From: Nitrospirota bacterium
Lineage (GTDB): Bacteria > Nitrospirota > UBA9217
Length of the DNA: 6,374 nucleotides
Direction of reading: 5' to 3'
NCBI GenBank assembly: GCA_021788515.1
Contig: JAJYKN010000087.1
Span: 1 to 6,374 of the forward strand
The notes beneath the pieces were generated by a model that saw nothing but the letters and a program-made list of their open reading frames with translations, did not search any database and was not told where the DNA came from. Positions 1 through 5,309 of the stretch are shown piece after piece. A program made the position numbers and the translations under genes. Position 1 is the stretch's first letter, and every line of letters starts with the position of its first letter.

Positions 1-2
1 GC

Positions 3-695
3 GTTCCGCCGCTTGCGTTCATTCATGGCGCGTCCAGTCCGGACGGCACCAAGATCTACATGTCAACGAACCAGATGGCCGGTCTCACTGAAGCTAACAA
101 CACTGCCGGCAACCTCAGAGCGTATATGATAAATGCAAGCAAATTGGTTTCCGGTGGAGTGACGACGAACGATGTTCTTGTGAAGAATATCAGCATCGCC
201 GTTGCCTCGTCCAACTCTACGACGCTTGGAGATCTCGAGGGAACGATCGCGTATCGTGCTTCGTTCACGCCGAACGGTCAATATATCCTTCAGTCGGGAT
301 CTGACCGCTTGATTATCCTCAAGGCGTCCGATCTGACCGAGTATGTCGATTCATCAGGTACCGGCGCAGCTCCTTCGGGTGCCTCGGCCGCCAAAACCAC
401 GGCCATCGCGTCAGGACTGGGTGCGGGCACATTTGGCGGCATCGAAGTACATGACGTCATAGCAACGCCGGACAGCAGATATGCCATACTGTCCCTGCGG
501 TATTATACTGACGCACTCCATGCGTCTGGCGGTATAAAGAACAGCGGTGTTCAGCTCTATGATATCGCAAATAAGACATTCATTGGTAAGGTAGCAACTA
601 CCTGCGGTTTGTGCCACGCCAGCAGTCCGGCCGCCGACGGTAACTCTCGGGACACCTGCGGCCTCATCAGCCATTTGACGGTGACGACGCACTAA
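3..695 (+). CDS. Beta-propeller (YVTN/WD40-like) protein with C-terminal c-type heme motif, 5' truncated
   Basis: The reading frame is open from the window edge, so the true start lies upstream; the ATG at 60 is internal. The visible 230 residues contain repeated propeller-like blade signatures: SPDGTKIYMS near residues 11-20, a FTPNGQYIL segment around 90, and a TPDSRYAILSLRY segment around 155 followed by VQLYDIANKTFIG. Close to the end is CGLCH (bases 603-617, visible residues 201-205), a canonical CxxCH motif for covalent heme c, and shortly after a related TCGLISH segment that lacks the second Cys. Heme c attachment occurs outside the cytoplasm, so the protein is probably periplasmic or exported; the signal peptide would be in the missing part. 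Propeller plus heme recalls cytochrome d1-type and YncE-like proteins, but no specific enzyme can be named. A strong terminator follows, so this is the last gene of its unit. Confidence 0.75.
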   Translation, partial: VPPLAFIHGASSPDGTKIYMSTNQMAGLTEANNTAGNLRAYMINASKLVSGGVTTNDVLVKNISIAVASSNSTTLGDLEGTIAYRASFTPNGQYILQSGSDRLIILKASDLTEYVDSSGTGAAPSGASAAKTTAIASGLGAGTFGGIEVHDVIATPDSRYAILSLRYYTDALHASGGIKNSGVQLYDIANKTFIGKVATTCGLCHASSPAADGNSRDTCGLISHLTVTTH

Positions 696-721
696 ACAAA
701 AAGAGAAAAATAATCCTTATT

Positions 722-758
722 AAAGAAGGGGGGCGGCGAATTTGCCCCCCTTCTTTTT
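722..758 (+). terminator. Rho-independent terminator after the propeller gene
   Basis: A perfect 13-bp stem (bases 722-734 pairing with 744-756) with a 9-base loop is followed by a run of T. It begins 27 bases after the stop at 695. The stem starts with an A-rich stretch, so it could also act weakly in the opposite direction. Confidence 0.93.
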
Positions 759-777
759 GTCTGTCTGGAATATTGGG

Positions 778-813
778 ACCTGCCTGCGGAGGTTCGACCC
801 ACAGAAGGCAGGT
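778..813. repeat. Long imperfect inverted repeat between genes
   Basis: Bases 778-785 (ACCTGCCT) are the exact reverse complement of 806-813 (AGGCAGGT). Inside, 784-789 can pair with 799-804 at five of six positions, giving a long hairpin with a bulge. No T run follows on either strand, so it is not an ordinary terminator. It lies between the 722-758 terminator and the gene at 928. It could be a structured leader element, a REP-like repeat, or an RNA processing site. Confidence 0.45.
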
Positions 814-832
814 AATACAAATATATTGTATT
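814..832. promoter_or_regulatory. AT-rich palindrome, possible operator
   Basis: AATACAA and TTGTATT are perfect 7-base arms separated by ATATA. A short T run follows, so it could be either a weak hairpin terminator or a binding site for a dimeric regulator upstream of the gene at 928. No consensus promoter could be placed with confidence between it and the ribosome binding site at 913-920. Confidence 0.3.
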
Positions 833-927
833 TTTGAAAAAAATATCGTTAAATTAACATTCGGATTCTGGAATCTCTTGAAGTGGTTTTTTAGAGAAAT
901 AATAGCAGCTACAAGGAGGTAAATTAC

Positions 928-1608
928 GTGAATGCCTATTTGCCAAAATTTGTGTACGCCGCCATCTATTTGGTCATTGCAAGCGGATTTCTTTTTTCTT
1001 ACTTTAACAAACGACAGCCGAAACTTCACGATAAATGGTGGGTTCTTCTCGGTGCGTTCTTGCTGCTCGCGCTTGCTGGAAATGAAGCTTATAAAGGGGT
1101 CCATCAATATGCGGCGCAAAAAATTCCGACAATCAATGAACTGGCAAATTCATTAAGCAACAGCGGTTCGATCGCTTCAGACGAATTATTATATAAATCT
1201 CCGGATGGCTATCAAATATTAATTCCCAAGGGGCTTACTTATACAGGGTCAAAGGGGCTCGTCTCTCTTATGGCAATGAATAGAGATAGTCAAAAACCTT
1301 TCTTTACCTTGGCAGTTATGAAACAATCAACAAGGCAACCTGTAGACAGCCTTGTCAAGGAGCTCATTCAGGCTGGGGCGAAGGCCAACCCTCCTAAAAA
1401 ATATGTTTTTGAGAAAAACGGCAAAAATATTGATCAAAGGAGAGGTTCTATCGAAGATACACACAATGGAGTTTTGATAAAAACGGCGTTGTTGTTAGTA
1501 CAGCATGGAAATTCAATATATCGAGTGGCGATTTCGACCCCGAAGGATAACTTTGAACGGGAACAGGAAGAAATAGAAAAAGTATTGGGATCGTTCAAAG
1601 TGTTGTAG
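928..1608 (+). CDS. Membrane-anchored protein of unknown function, two N-terminal helices
   Basis: The start is GTG at 928, chosen because AAGGAGGT (913-920) sits 7 bases upstream; the ATG at 932 is in another frame. The 226-residue product has two hydrophobic segments (about residues 7-25 and 37-52) separated by a short basic stretch. These are followed by a soluble domain of about 150 residues containing SPDGYQILIPKG near residue 91 and ending with EEIEKVLGSFKVL. That layout (a 'GY.i.iP.g' strand, a central helix, a final helix ending in 'SFK') resembles PsbP/DcrB-like (DUF1795-type) domains; this is an inference from pattern and not a firm family call. The second helix probably leaves the C-terminal domain on the same side as the N-terminus. 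The gene is visibly richer in A/T than the stress genes further along. It appears to be monocistronic, between an upstream terminator and a hairpin at 1640-1660. Confidence 0.85.
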   Translation: MNAYLPKFVYAAIYLVIASGFLFSYFNKRQPKLHDKWWVLLGAFLLLALAGNEAYKGVHQYAAQKIPTINELANSLSNSGSIASDELLYKSPDGYQILIPKGLTYTGSKGLVSLMAMNRDSQKPFFTLAVMKQSTRQPVDSLVKELIQAGAKANPPKKYVFEKNGKNIDQRRGSIEDTHNGVLIKTALLLVQHGNSIYRVAISTPKDNFEREQEEIEKVLGSFKVL

Positions 1609-1639
1609 CCGAGATCAGGCTTCATCTGCCGGAACTATA

Positions 1640-1660
1640 ACGCCCCGTTGTGCGGGGCGT
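1640..1660. terminator. GC-rich hairpin between convergent genes
   Basis: CGCCCCG (1641-1647) pairs perfectly with CGGGGCG (1653-1659) around a 5-base loop, and A1640 pairs with T1660. It lies 31 bases after the plus-strand stop and about 90 bases beyond the minus-strand stop at 1750. Neither side has a good T run, so termination would be weak; a bidirectional end-of-transcript structure is the best guess. Confidence 0.5.
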
Positions 1661-1749
1661 GATTCCAAGGGTTTCTCTCTTTATCAGGAAACAGCGACGG
1701 GGCGGAGCAAGTCCAACGTATCCACACTTGTCGCAAGCGCCGGTCCGCT

Positions 1750-2205
1750 TCAGCGAGGGTTGTCAAGATAGCAAACACACTCTGTAACAACGCTGCCCAT
1801 ATTGCATTCATTGGAATCTTGTTTAATCCACTTCTCCACGGTCATCGCCGCTGTCTTGTACCGCAACTGCGCATAGTATACATTGACTTCTGTGCTCGCC
1901 TCATCGAGTTGCGCAATGTCTATCGTAAAGAGCGTTTCGTTATAAAGAGCGCGCACTCTTGCGATAGAGATCGATGACTTCCGGTTTTCGGGGGATTCAT
2001 TACCACGTACGATGAAGGTGTTGTCCGTTGCCGACAGGGCGTAACATGACTGGGCATGCAAAAGCGCTTTCTCGTATACGGTTTTATAATCAGCGCGGAC
2101 CTTGAACGAATAGACTCCTGCCGGGTTCTCCCGAAGCTGCCCCCCTGTAGTTGATGCACAGCCGGAAACTAAAACTATCAAACAGAAAAAAAATATTTTT
2201 TTCAT
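1750..2205 (-). CDS. Small lipoprotein of unknown function
   Basis: The 151-residue product starts at the ATG at 2205, which has AAGGAG (2214-2219) 8 bases upstream. The frame is open further upstream, but that part has no binding site and does not look like protein. The N-terminus is a classical lipoprotein signal: MKK, a hydrophobic core (IFFFCLIVLV), then the lipobox V-S-G-C with Cys16 as the predicted lipidated residue and Ala17 next. Residue 17 is not Asp, so by the Lol rule outer-membrane sorting is likely. The mature part is a mixed alpha/beta domain of about 135 residues with Cys54 in AQSCYA and three more Cys near the end (SNEC, ECVC). I do not recognise the family. The spacing of predicted strands with a YKTVYEKAL helix early on suggests a compact periplasmic domain. 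Confidence 0.82.
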   Translation of the reverse strand: MKKIFFFCLIVLVSGCASTTGGQLRENPAGVYSFKVRADYKTVYEKALLHAQSCYALSATDNTFIVRGNESPENRKSSISIARVRALYNETLFTIDIAQLDEASTEVNVYYAQLRYKTAAMTVEKWIKQDSNECNMGSVVTECVCYLDNPR

Positions 2206-2213
2206 AGCAAGCG

Positions 2214-2219
2214 CTCCTT
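2214..2219 (-). promoter_or_regulatory. Ribosome binding site fixing the lipoprotein start
   Basis: AAGGAG on the minus strand lies 8 bases before the ATG at 2205. This selects the start that gives a proper lipoprotein signal over upstream in-frame ATGs reaching back to 2379. Confidence 0.8.
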
Positions 2220-2585
2220 CCCCGGACGGACCAACCGAGGGTTGAGATGGGTAGATCTGAATAGACATTATGCGCAGGGACCGTTGGTACCTTGAAAAAT
2301 TCGTCATCCCTTTGTTGGGCATCGCGTCGCTAAGGTAAGATTCCGGACATGCCGGAGGACGATCATAGGACAAGAGCAACTGTCTTTAATTTAACTCTTC
2401 CGCGGGAATTCCGCAACGAAATAAACTAATAAGTCATTGAGTATGTTCAAGAAAAAGAGAAGGCACGGGATATGTCCATAACCCGGGCCGAGTCCTATTT
2501 CGAGGCATCCCTAATCTGATGTTGACTTTAGACCAATAACGTGCGAATATATAAAATAAATTTTCGCCAGGTAAAAACGTAATAA

Positions 2586-2609
2586 CCGCAAGTGCTTTGC
2601 GGCTTTTTT
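2586..2609 (+). terminator. Intrinsic terminator with no gene upstream of it
   Basis: CCGCAA (2586-2591) pairs with TTGCGG (2597-2602) around a 5-base loop and is followed by C then six T. It reads on the plus strand and ends 31 bases before the GTG at 2641, while the nearest upstream gene is on the minus strand. It therefore ends either a small non-coding transcript or a leader that attenuates the gene at 2641. Confidence 0.65.
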
Positions 2610-2640
2610 ATTGAGATGGAGCAGCGGGGGGAAAGAAAAC

Positions 2641-3027
2641 GTGACGAATAAGCAAAATTACATGGAAAAGCAGGAGCTGAAGAAGAGCGCTATGCTTGCC
2701 GCCGGTCTGGTCTCGGAACGCCTGCCGTCCGTCTCGAGCATTGTCCTTCGCATGACCTATCTGCAGAGGACGTCCGATCCCGTTCTCATGAAACGGACGG
2801 TCCATTTTCTTCCTTCGGATTATGCCTGTTTTAACATGGACTGTGTGCGGGAAGAGTGCACAAACGGCGGGTTCGACCTCACCCCGGTTGTGGCAAGCCT
2901 GGTAAAAAGCCGTAAAAAATCAGTGACGGGGAAAATCGTTTGTAATGGAAAAAGCGAAGGTCTCCGGGTCGGCCACGCAAGCATCGCCTACGAAGTCAGT
3001 GTCGAGTACCACAAACAGGGGAAATAA
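2641..3027 (+). CDS. Small Cys-rich protein of unknown function, probable metal-binding
   Basis: The GTG at 2641 is preferred: a G-rich stretch (2626-2631) followed by GAAAG precedes it, and the upstream TTG at 2611 would lie immediately behind the terminator. ATG at 2662 is an alternative without a binding site. From GTG the product has 128 residues. The N-terminal third is a charged helix. The middle holds C63-x4-C68-x4-C73 followed by NGGFDLT, then a basic helix (LVKSRKK), then C101 in KIVCNGK. It ends in alternating hydrophobic residues (IAYEVSVEY), probably a closing beta strand. Four Cys with this spacing suggest a zinc or other metal site; H112 could add a ligand. There is no signal peptide or membrane helix, so it is likely cytoplasmic. 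I do not recognise a named family. It is alone on its strand and converges on the rubrerythrin gene. Confidence 0.8.
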   Translation: MTNKQNYMEKQELKKSAMLAAGLVSERLPSVSSIVLRMTYLQRTSDPVLMKRTVHFLPSDYACFNMDCVREECTNGGFDLTPVVASLVKSRKKSVTGKIVCNGKSEGLRVGHASIAYEVSVEYHKQGK

Positions 3028-3340
3028 TCTCCAAGCGGCTTGAATCCCGCGACTTGCAATCCCCGGCTCTCGACGGAGAGGGCTTCACTTCCGAAAAACC
3101 CGTTTTCTATCCCATCACTCCGCAACTACCATTTGAATTCCGGTCCGTCATGGCTGACCTTCTTCGCGGCGATAACGTGCAACTGACCATTTTGGCCTTC
3201 GCGTCGTGAAGCGGGTCTTTTGCTCTGCTTCAATGACCCTGTTTGGACTTCAAGAAAAAAATGGGAGGCAAGATCAATTCTTCAAGCCTCCCGTCTTACT
3301 TTACAGGTTTTGCTCCCCGTCCTGATACATCCTGCCTTTG
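3028..3340. other. Intergenic interval (313 bases) with possible decayed coding remnant
   Basis: No complete gene is visible. The plus-strand frame ending with TGA at 3207-3209 is open back to 2946 and reads protein-like from about 3066 on (for example EKPVFYPITPQLPFEF and MADLLRGDNVQLTILAF), but it lacks a credible start and ribosome binding site. It may be the C-terminal remnant of a lost gene or chance. The right end contains the minus-strand terminator at 3256-3292. Confidence 0.4.
3256..3292 (-). terminator. Rho-independent terminator after rubrerythrin
   Basis: On the minus strand GGGAGGC (3286-3292) pairs with GCCTCCC (3263-3269), and a run of seven T follows (A run on the plus strand ending at 3261). 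It lies 48 bases after the rubrerythrin stop and closes the minus-strand stress block. Confidence 0.9.
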
Positions 3341-3835
3341 TTATTCCGCCTTCCGAAACGCTTTCTTTTTTGCCTTGCAGACCGGGCAATCATCAGGAGC
3401 TTCGCCCTCGGCGGTATAACCGCAGACCGAGCAGACGTAATAATCAACGACAATGTTTTGGCCGAGACTTTCGAGAGCCTTTTTGTAAAGGGCGGCGTGC
3501 ACCTTCTCCACTTCATTAGCGAGGCTGAAGCTCCGGAGCGCGTAATCCTGCCCCTCCGCCTTCGCGTCGGTGATCATCTGGGGGTACATCTTCTGAAATT
3601 CGTAGGACTCTCCGCTGATGGCTGCCAGCAGGTTTTCCTTCGTCGACTTGACGCCCTTCATTCCCTTGAGATGATTGTGGGCATGGATGGTCTCGGCTGC
3701 GGCTGCAGCGCGGAACAGCCTGGCTACTTGTGCATACCCTTCGTCCTCGGCCTGCCTGGCAAAGGCAAGATATTTTCTGTTTGCCTGGGATTCTCCGGCA
3801 AAGGCGTCCTGTAAATTTTGATCAGTTTTTGACAT
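3341..3835 (-). CDS. rbr: Rubrerythrin (peroxide-reducing diiron/rubredoxin protein)
   Basis: The product is a 164-residue cytoplasmic rubrerythrin. The N-terminal ferritin-like four-helix domain carries the expected diiron ligands: E15 (FAGESQANRKY), E48 and H51 (AAETIHAH), E76 and E79 (GESYEF), and E110 with H113 (NEVEKVH). The C-terminal rubredoxin-like domain has C135-x2-C138 and C150-x2-C153 for a single Fe(Cys)4 centre. Both domains are complete, and the length matches the shorter rubrerythrins. Members of this family reduce hydrogen peroxide to water with electrons passed through the rubredoxin site, a main peroxide defence of anaerobes. The start is ATG at 3835, with AAGGAG at 3846-3851. 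It lies 122 bases downstream of the SOD stop on the same strand, without a good terminator between, so co-transcription is possible; its own promoter is not obvious. Confidence 0.97.
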   Translation of the reverse strand: MSKTDQNLQDAFAGESQANRKYLAFARQAEDEGYAQVARLFRAAAAAETIHAHNHLKGMKGVKSTKENLLAAISGESYEFQKMYPQMITDAKAEGQDYALRSFSLANEVEKVHAALYKKALESLGQNIVVDYYVCSVCGYTAEGEAPDDCPVCKAKKKAFRKAE

Positions 3836-3957
3836 TGGCGCACATCTCCTTTCTCGTAAACGTCAGTACTTAGTTTGTAAAAGTGCCTTCTTTTCCGATG
3901 GAAAATGGTCGGTGAGATTCCTTGTTCACCGCCACTGTCGGGGAAAACAACGGCACC

Positions 3958-4536
3958 TTATTTTACCCGTGATTCAGCCGCTGCCCAATTGATGTTCTTG
4001 AAAAACGCTTCGATATAGTCGGCCCGCTTCAAGCCGTAATCCAGCATGAACGCATGTTCGAAGACGTCCATGATGAGGAGGGGATTGCACCCCGCGGGAT
4101 GGGAAACGTCATGCTCGTTCACCCAGAAGTTGATCAGCCTGTTGGATGCCGTGTCCTGGTACAGCACGACCCAGCCGATGCCGCGCATGGCACCGGTGGC
4201 CCGGAAGTCTTTTTCCCACGCTTCGTAGCTGCCGAATCCCTCGGTGAGTTTTTTTGCGAGCTTGCCGCTCTTGTCGATGCCGCCTTTGCCGCCCAAATTC
4301 TCGAAATAGTATTCGTGCAGCCGCATGCCGTTGAATTCCCATCCAAGCCTGCGCTTCAATTCCGCAAATTCGGGCGTTGCCGCTTTGCCGTCCTTGGACA
4401 TCTGGTCGAGGGTGTCGAGCACCTTATTCGTGTTGGTCACATAGCCCTGGTACAGCGTAAAGTGATTCTTCAAGAGCGTTTCGCTGAATCCTTCCATCCC
4501 GACAAGTTTCGTGTAATCCTTTGCAGCGTATGGCAT
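3958..4536 (-). CDS. Superoxide dismutase, Fe/Mn family
   Basis: The product is a 192-residue Fe/Mn superoxide dismutase that converts superoxide to hydrogen peroxide and oxygen. All four metal ligands are present: H25 (LLKNHFTLYQG), H74 (MRLHEYYF), and D157 and H161 in the family signature DVFEHAF. The dimer-interface Glu160 is also present. There is no signal peptide, so it is cytoplasmic. The start is the ATG at 4536: an ATG five codons earlier (4551) overlaps GGAGG, which is the binding site for the 4536 start. The segment NEHD puts a His (H142) where Mn enzymes usually have the outer-sphere Gln, as in archaeal-type members, so metal preference (Fe, Mn or cambialistic) cannot be assigned; I therefore leave sodA/sodB unassigned. 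It follows a terminator and precedes rubrerythrin, a natural pair since the second enzyme removes the peroxide made by the first. Confidence 0.97.
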   Translation of the reverse strand: MPYAAKDYTKLVGMEGFSETLLKNHFTLYQGYVTNTNKVLDTLDQMSKDGKAATPEFAELKRRLGWEFNGMRLHEYYFENLGGKGGIDKSGKLAKKLTEGFGSYEAWEKDFRATGAMRGIGWVVLYQDTASNRLINFWVNEHDVSHPAGCNPLLIMDVFEHAFMLDYGLKRADYIEAFFKNINWAAAESRVK

Positions 4537-4544
4537 GTTGTTTT

Positions 4545-4549
4545 CCTCC
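4545..4549 (-). promoter_or_regulatory. Ribosome binding site of SOD, inside an upstream in-frame ATG
   Basis: GGAGG on the minus strand sits 8 bases before the ATG at 4536. It directly overlaps the in-frame ATG at 4551 (reads ATGGAGG), so that ATG is very unlikely to be the real start. Confidence 0.85.
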
Positions 4550-4580
4550 ATTGGTGTGGGATTAATTTGACAATGCTATA

Positions 4581-4589
4581 AGTATACCA
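4581..4589 (-). promoter_or_regulatory. Possible extended -10 promoter of SOD
   Basis: TGGTATACT on the minus strand matches an extended -10 element (TGn followed by a TATAAT-like hexamer). It would start transcription near 4575, about 38 bases before the SOD start codon. No -35 is visible because the preceding terminator occupies that space. Confidence 0.4.
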
Positions 4590-4590
4590 G

Positions 4591-4623
4591 AAAAAACAGC
4601 GACTCCCTTTTGCCGGGAGTCGC
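4591..4623 (-). terminator. Rho-independent terminator after the perR operon
   Basis: On the minus strand GCGACTCCC (4615-4623) pairs perfectly with GGGAGTCGC (4599-4607) around a 7-base loop, followed by TG and six T. It lies about 61 bases after the zinc-ribbon gene and separates the perR operon from the SOD gene. Confidence 0.95.
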
Positions 4624-4684
4624 GTGTTCGGGTTTGCGGCAGGGCTTCCATTCAGCGGCCTTTATTGGTCCGGCACTCTGTCCG

Positions 4685-4870
4685 TTAATGATTCATTCTC
4701 TCCGTGTCGAATACACGGTACTGACAGAAAATGCACAGCGTTTCAGGTTCTTTGGACCATATACCGACTTCACCGCCGCATTTGGGGCAGGTTGTTATGA
4801 TATCGACTTCTCCGACAAGTTTGATTGCAAGCAGTTCTTGGTCTCTATGTTTTTGCAGGCTCTCTTTCAT
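4685..4870 (-). CDS. Small zinc-ribbon protein, unknown function
   Basis: The product has 61 residues from the ATG at 4870, chosen because GGAG precedes it by 8 bases; an in-frame TTG at 4939 would add 23 residues but has no good binding site. Residues 1-24 form a charged helix and a short strand (KLVGEVDII), followed by C28-x2-C31 (CPKCGG) and C46-x2-C49 (CIFC). This is the usual four-Cys zinc ribbon, which could also hold an Fe(Cys)4 centre. It ends shortly after with an acidic/His tail. It is the third gene of the perR operon, overlapping the end of the preceding gene by 26 bases, which suggests translational coupling. No catalytic residues are apparent; plausible roles are a metal or redox sensor or an accessory protein, but none is shown by the sequence. 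Confidence 0.82.
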   Translation of the reverse strand: MKESLQKHRDQELLAIKLVGEVDIITTCPKCGGEVGIWSKEPETLCIFCQYRVFDTERMNH

Positions 4871-5297
4871 TTGCTTTTCTCCATCCTTCCCGAGCAAGCC
4901 GTTCCATCCGGTTGTTTCCCCATGATTTAATTTCTTCAAAATACCGTTTCCTGTCTGTTTTGGCCAACTGGACCAGGGCCTCCCTTTCTCTGACGGAATC
5001 GATATGGTCCGTGGGGGTCACTCCCCTCCAGGCACAGTAGCCTTCGTCGAACAGGAACTCAGGGGTGATTGACGAAGCTGAAGCCGTTTTTTGCATCATA
5101 AAGCGCGCAATATCCATATCGAACTCGATCAGCCAGCCGTTATCGGCAAGCATGGTGAGGGGATTATGCACGATGTCACGGGAACACTCAGGACAGTACA
5201 AACCGGCTATGGCTTCTACCGGCAGCACATCATCACGAAAATTGAAACTGGCATGGTTTTTACCGCAGGAACAGTTCAGACTATGATCTACACACAT
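4845..5297 (-). CDS. Cys-rich putative metal-binding protein of the perR operon
   Basis: The product has 150 residues from the ATG at 5297, preceded by GAGGAGG (5304-5310) at a spacing of 6. The N-terminal part carries C2, H5, C9-x-C11-G, H15 and C35-x2-C38 (YCPEC), which is enough to form one or two metal sites. The middle (about residues 52-69) is acidic with a helix (DMDIARFMM). The C-terminal 65 residues are strongly charged and probably helical, with EGYCAWRGVTPTDHID and a basic ERLAREGWRKA stretch that might contact nucleic acid or a partner protein. No signal peptide or membrane segment is visible. It starts 12 bases after the perR stop, whose TAG touches this gene's binding site, so the two are surely co-transcribed. 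I do not recognise a named family; a role in peroxide or metal stress is inferred from position only. Confidence 0.85.
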   Translation of the reverse strand: MCVDHSLNCSCGKNHASFNFRDDVLPVEAIAGLYCPECSRDIVHNPLTMLADNGWLIEFDMDIARFMMQKTASASSITPEFLFDEGYCAWRGVTPTDHIDSVREREALVQLAKTDRKRYFEEIKSWGNNRMERLAREGWRKANEREPAKT

Positions 5298-5309
5298 TGG
5301 CAGCCTCCT

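Larger units (their letters stand above)
2206..2640. other. Gene-poor interval (435 bases) with a possible leader RNA or small RNA
   Basis: No convincing coding region is visible on either strand. It must contain the divergent promoters for the lipoprotein gene and the gene at 2641. Visible structure includes an imperfect palindrome at 2466-2485 (arms of 9 with one mismatch, 2-base centre), a TTGACT at 2522-2527 with AT-rich AATATA 18 bases later (weak plus-strand promoter candidate), and the terminator-like hairpin at 2586-2609. A short frame at 2443-2481 (12 codons) has no binding site and is not called. Confidence 0.5.

Noticed and set aside
60..62. ATG at 60 as start of the propeller gene
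   Set aside because: The frame is open to the window edge and encodes a propeller-like segment before this ATG; no ribosome binding site precedes it.
788..803. tRNA T-loop-like GGTTCGA
   Set aside because: The flanking bases do not form a T stem, and no acceptor or anticodon arms are present.
2206..2379. N-terminal extension of the lipoprotein gene to the ATG at 2379
   Set aside because: It would bury the lipoprotein signal inside the protein, has no binding site, and does not resemble coding sequence.
2443..2481. 12-codon frame (MFKKKRRHGICP)
   Set aside because: No ribosome binding site and far too short to distinguish from chance.
3338..3814. Plus-strand open frame across rubrerythrin
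   Set aside because: It is the antisense shadow of the clear rubrerythrin gene. The same applies to the plus-strand frame at 4054-4581 over SOD and 5091-5654 over perR.
3891..3905. Inverted repeat TTTTCC-GAT-GGAAAA between SOD and rubrerythrin
   Set aside because: It is short and matches no operator I recognise; there is no T run to make it a terminator. Could be an operator but not supportable.
4537..4590. PerR box upstream of SOD (TTATAGC... on the minus strand)
   Set aside because: The best alignment matches only about 8 of 14 positions, not better than expected in AT-rich sequence.
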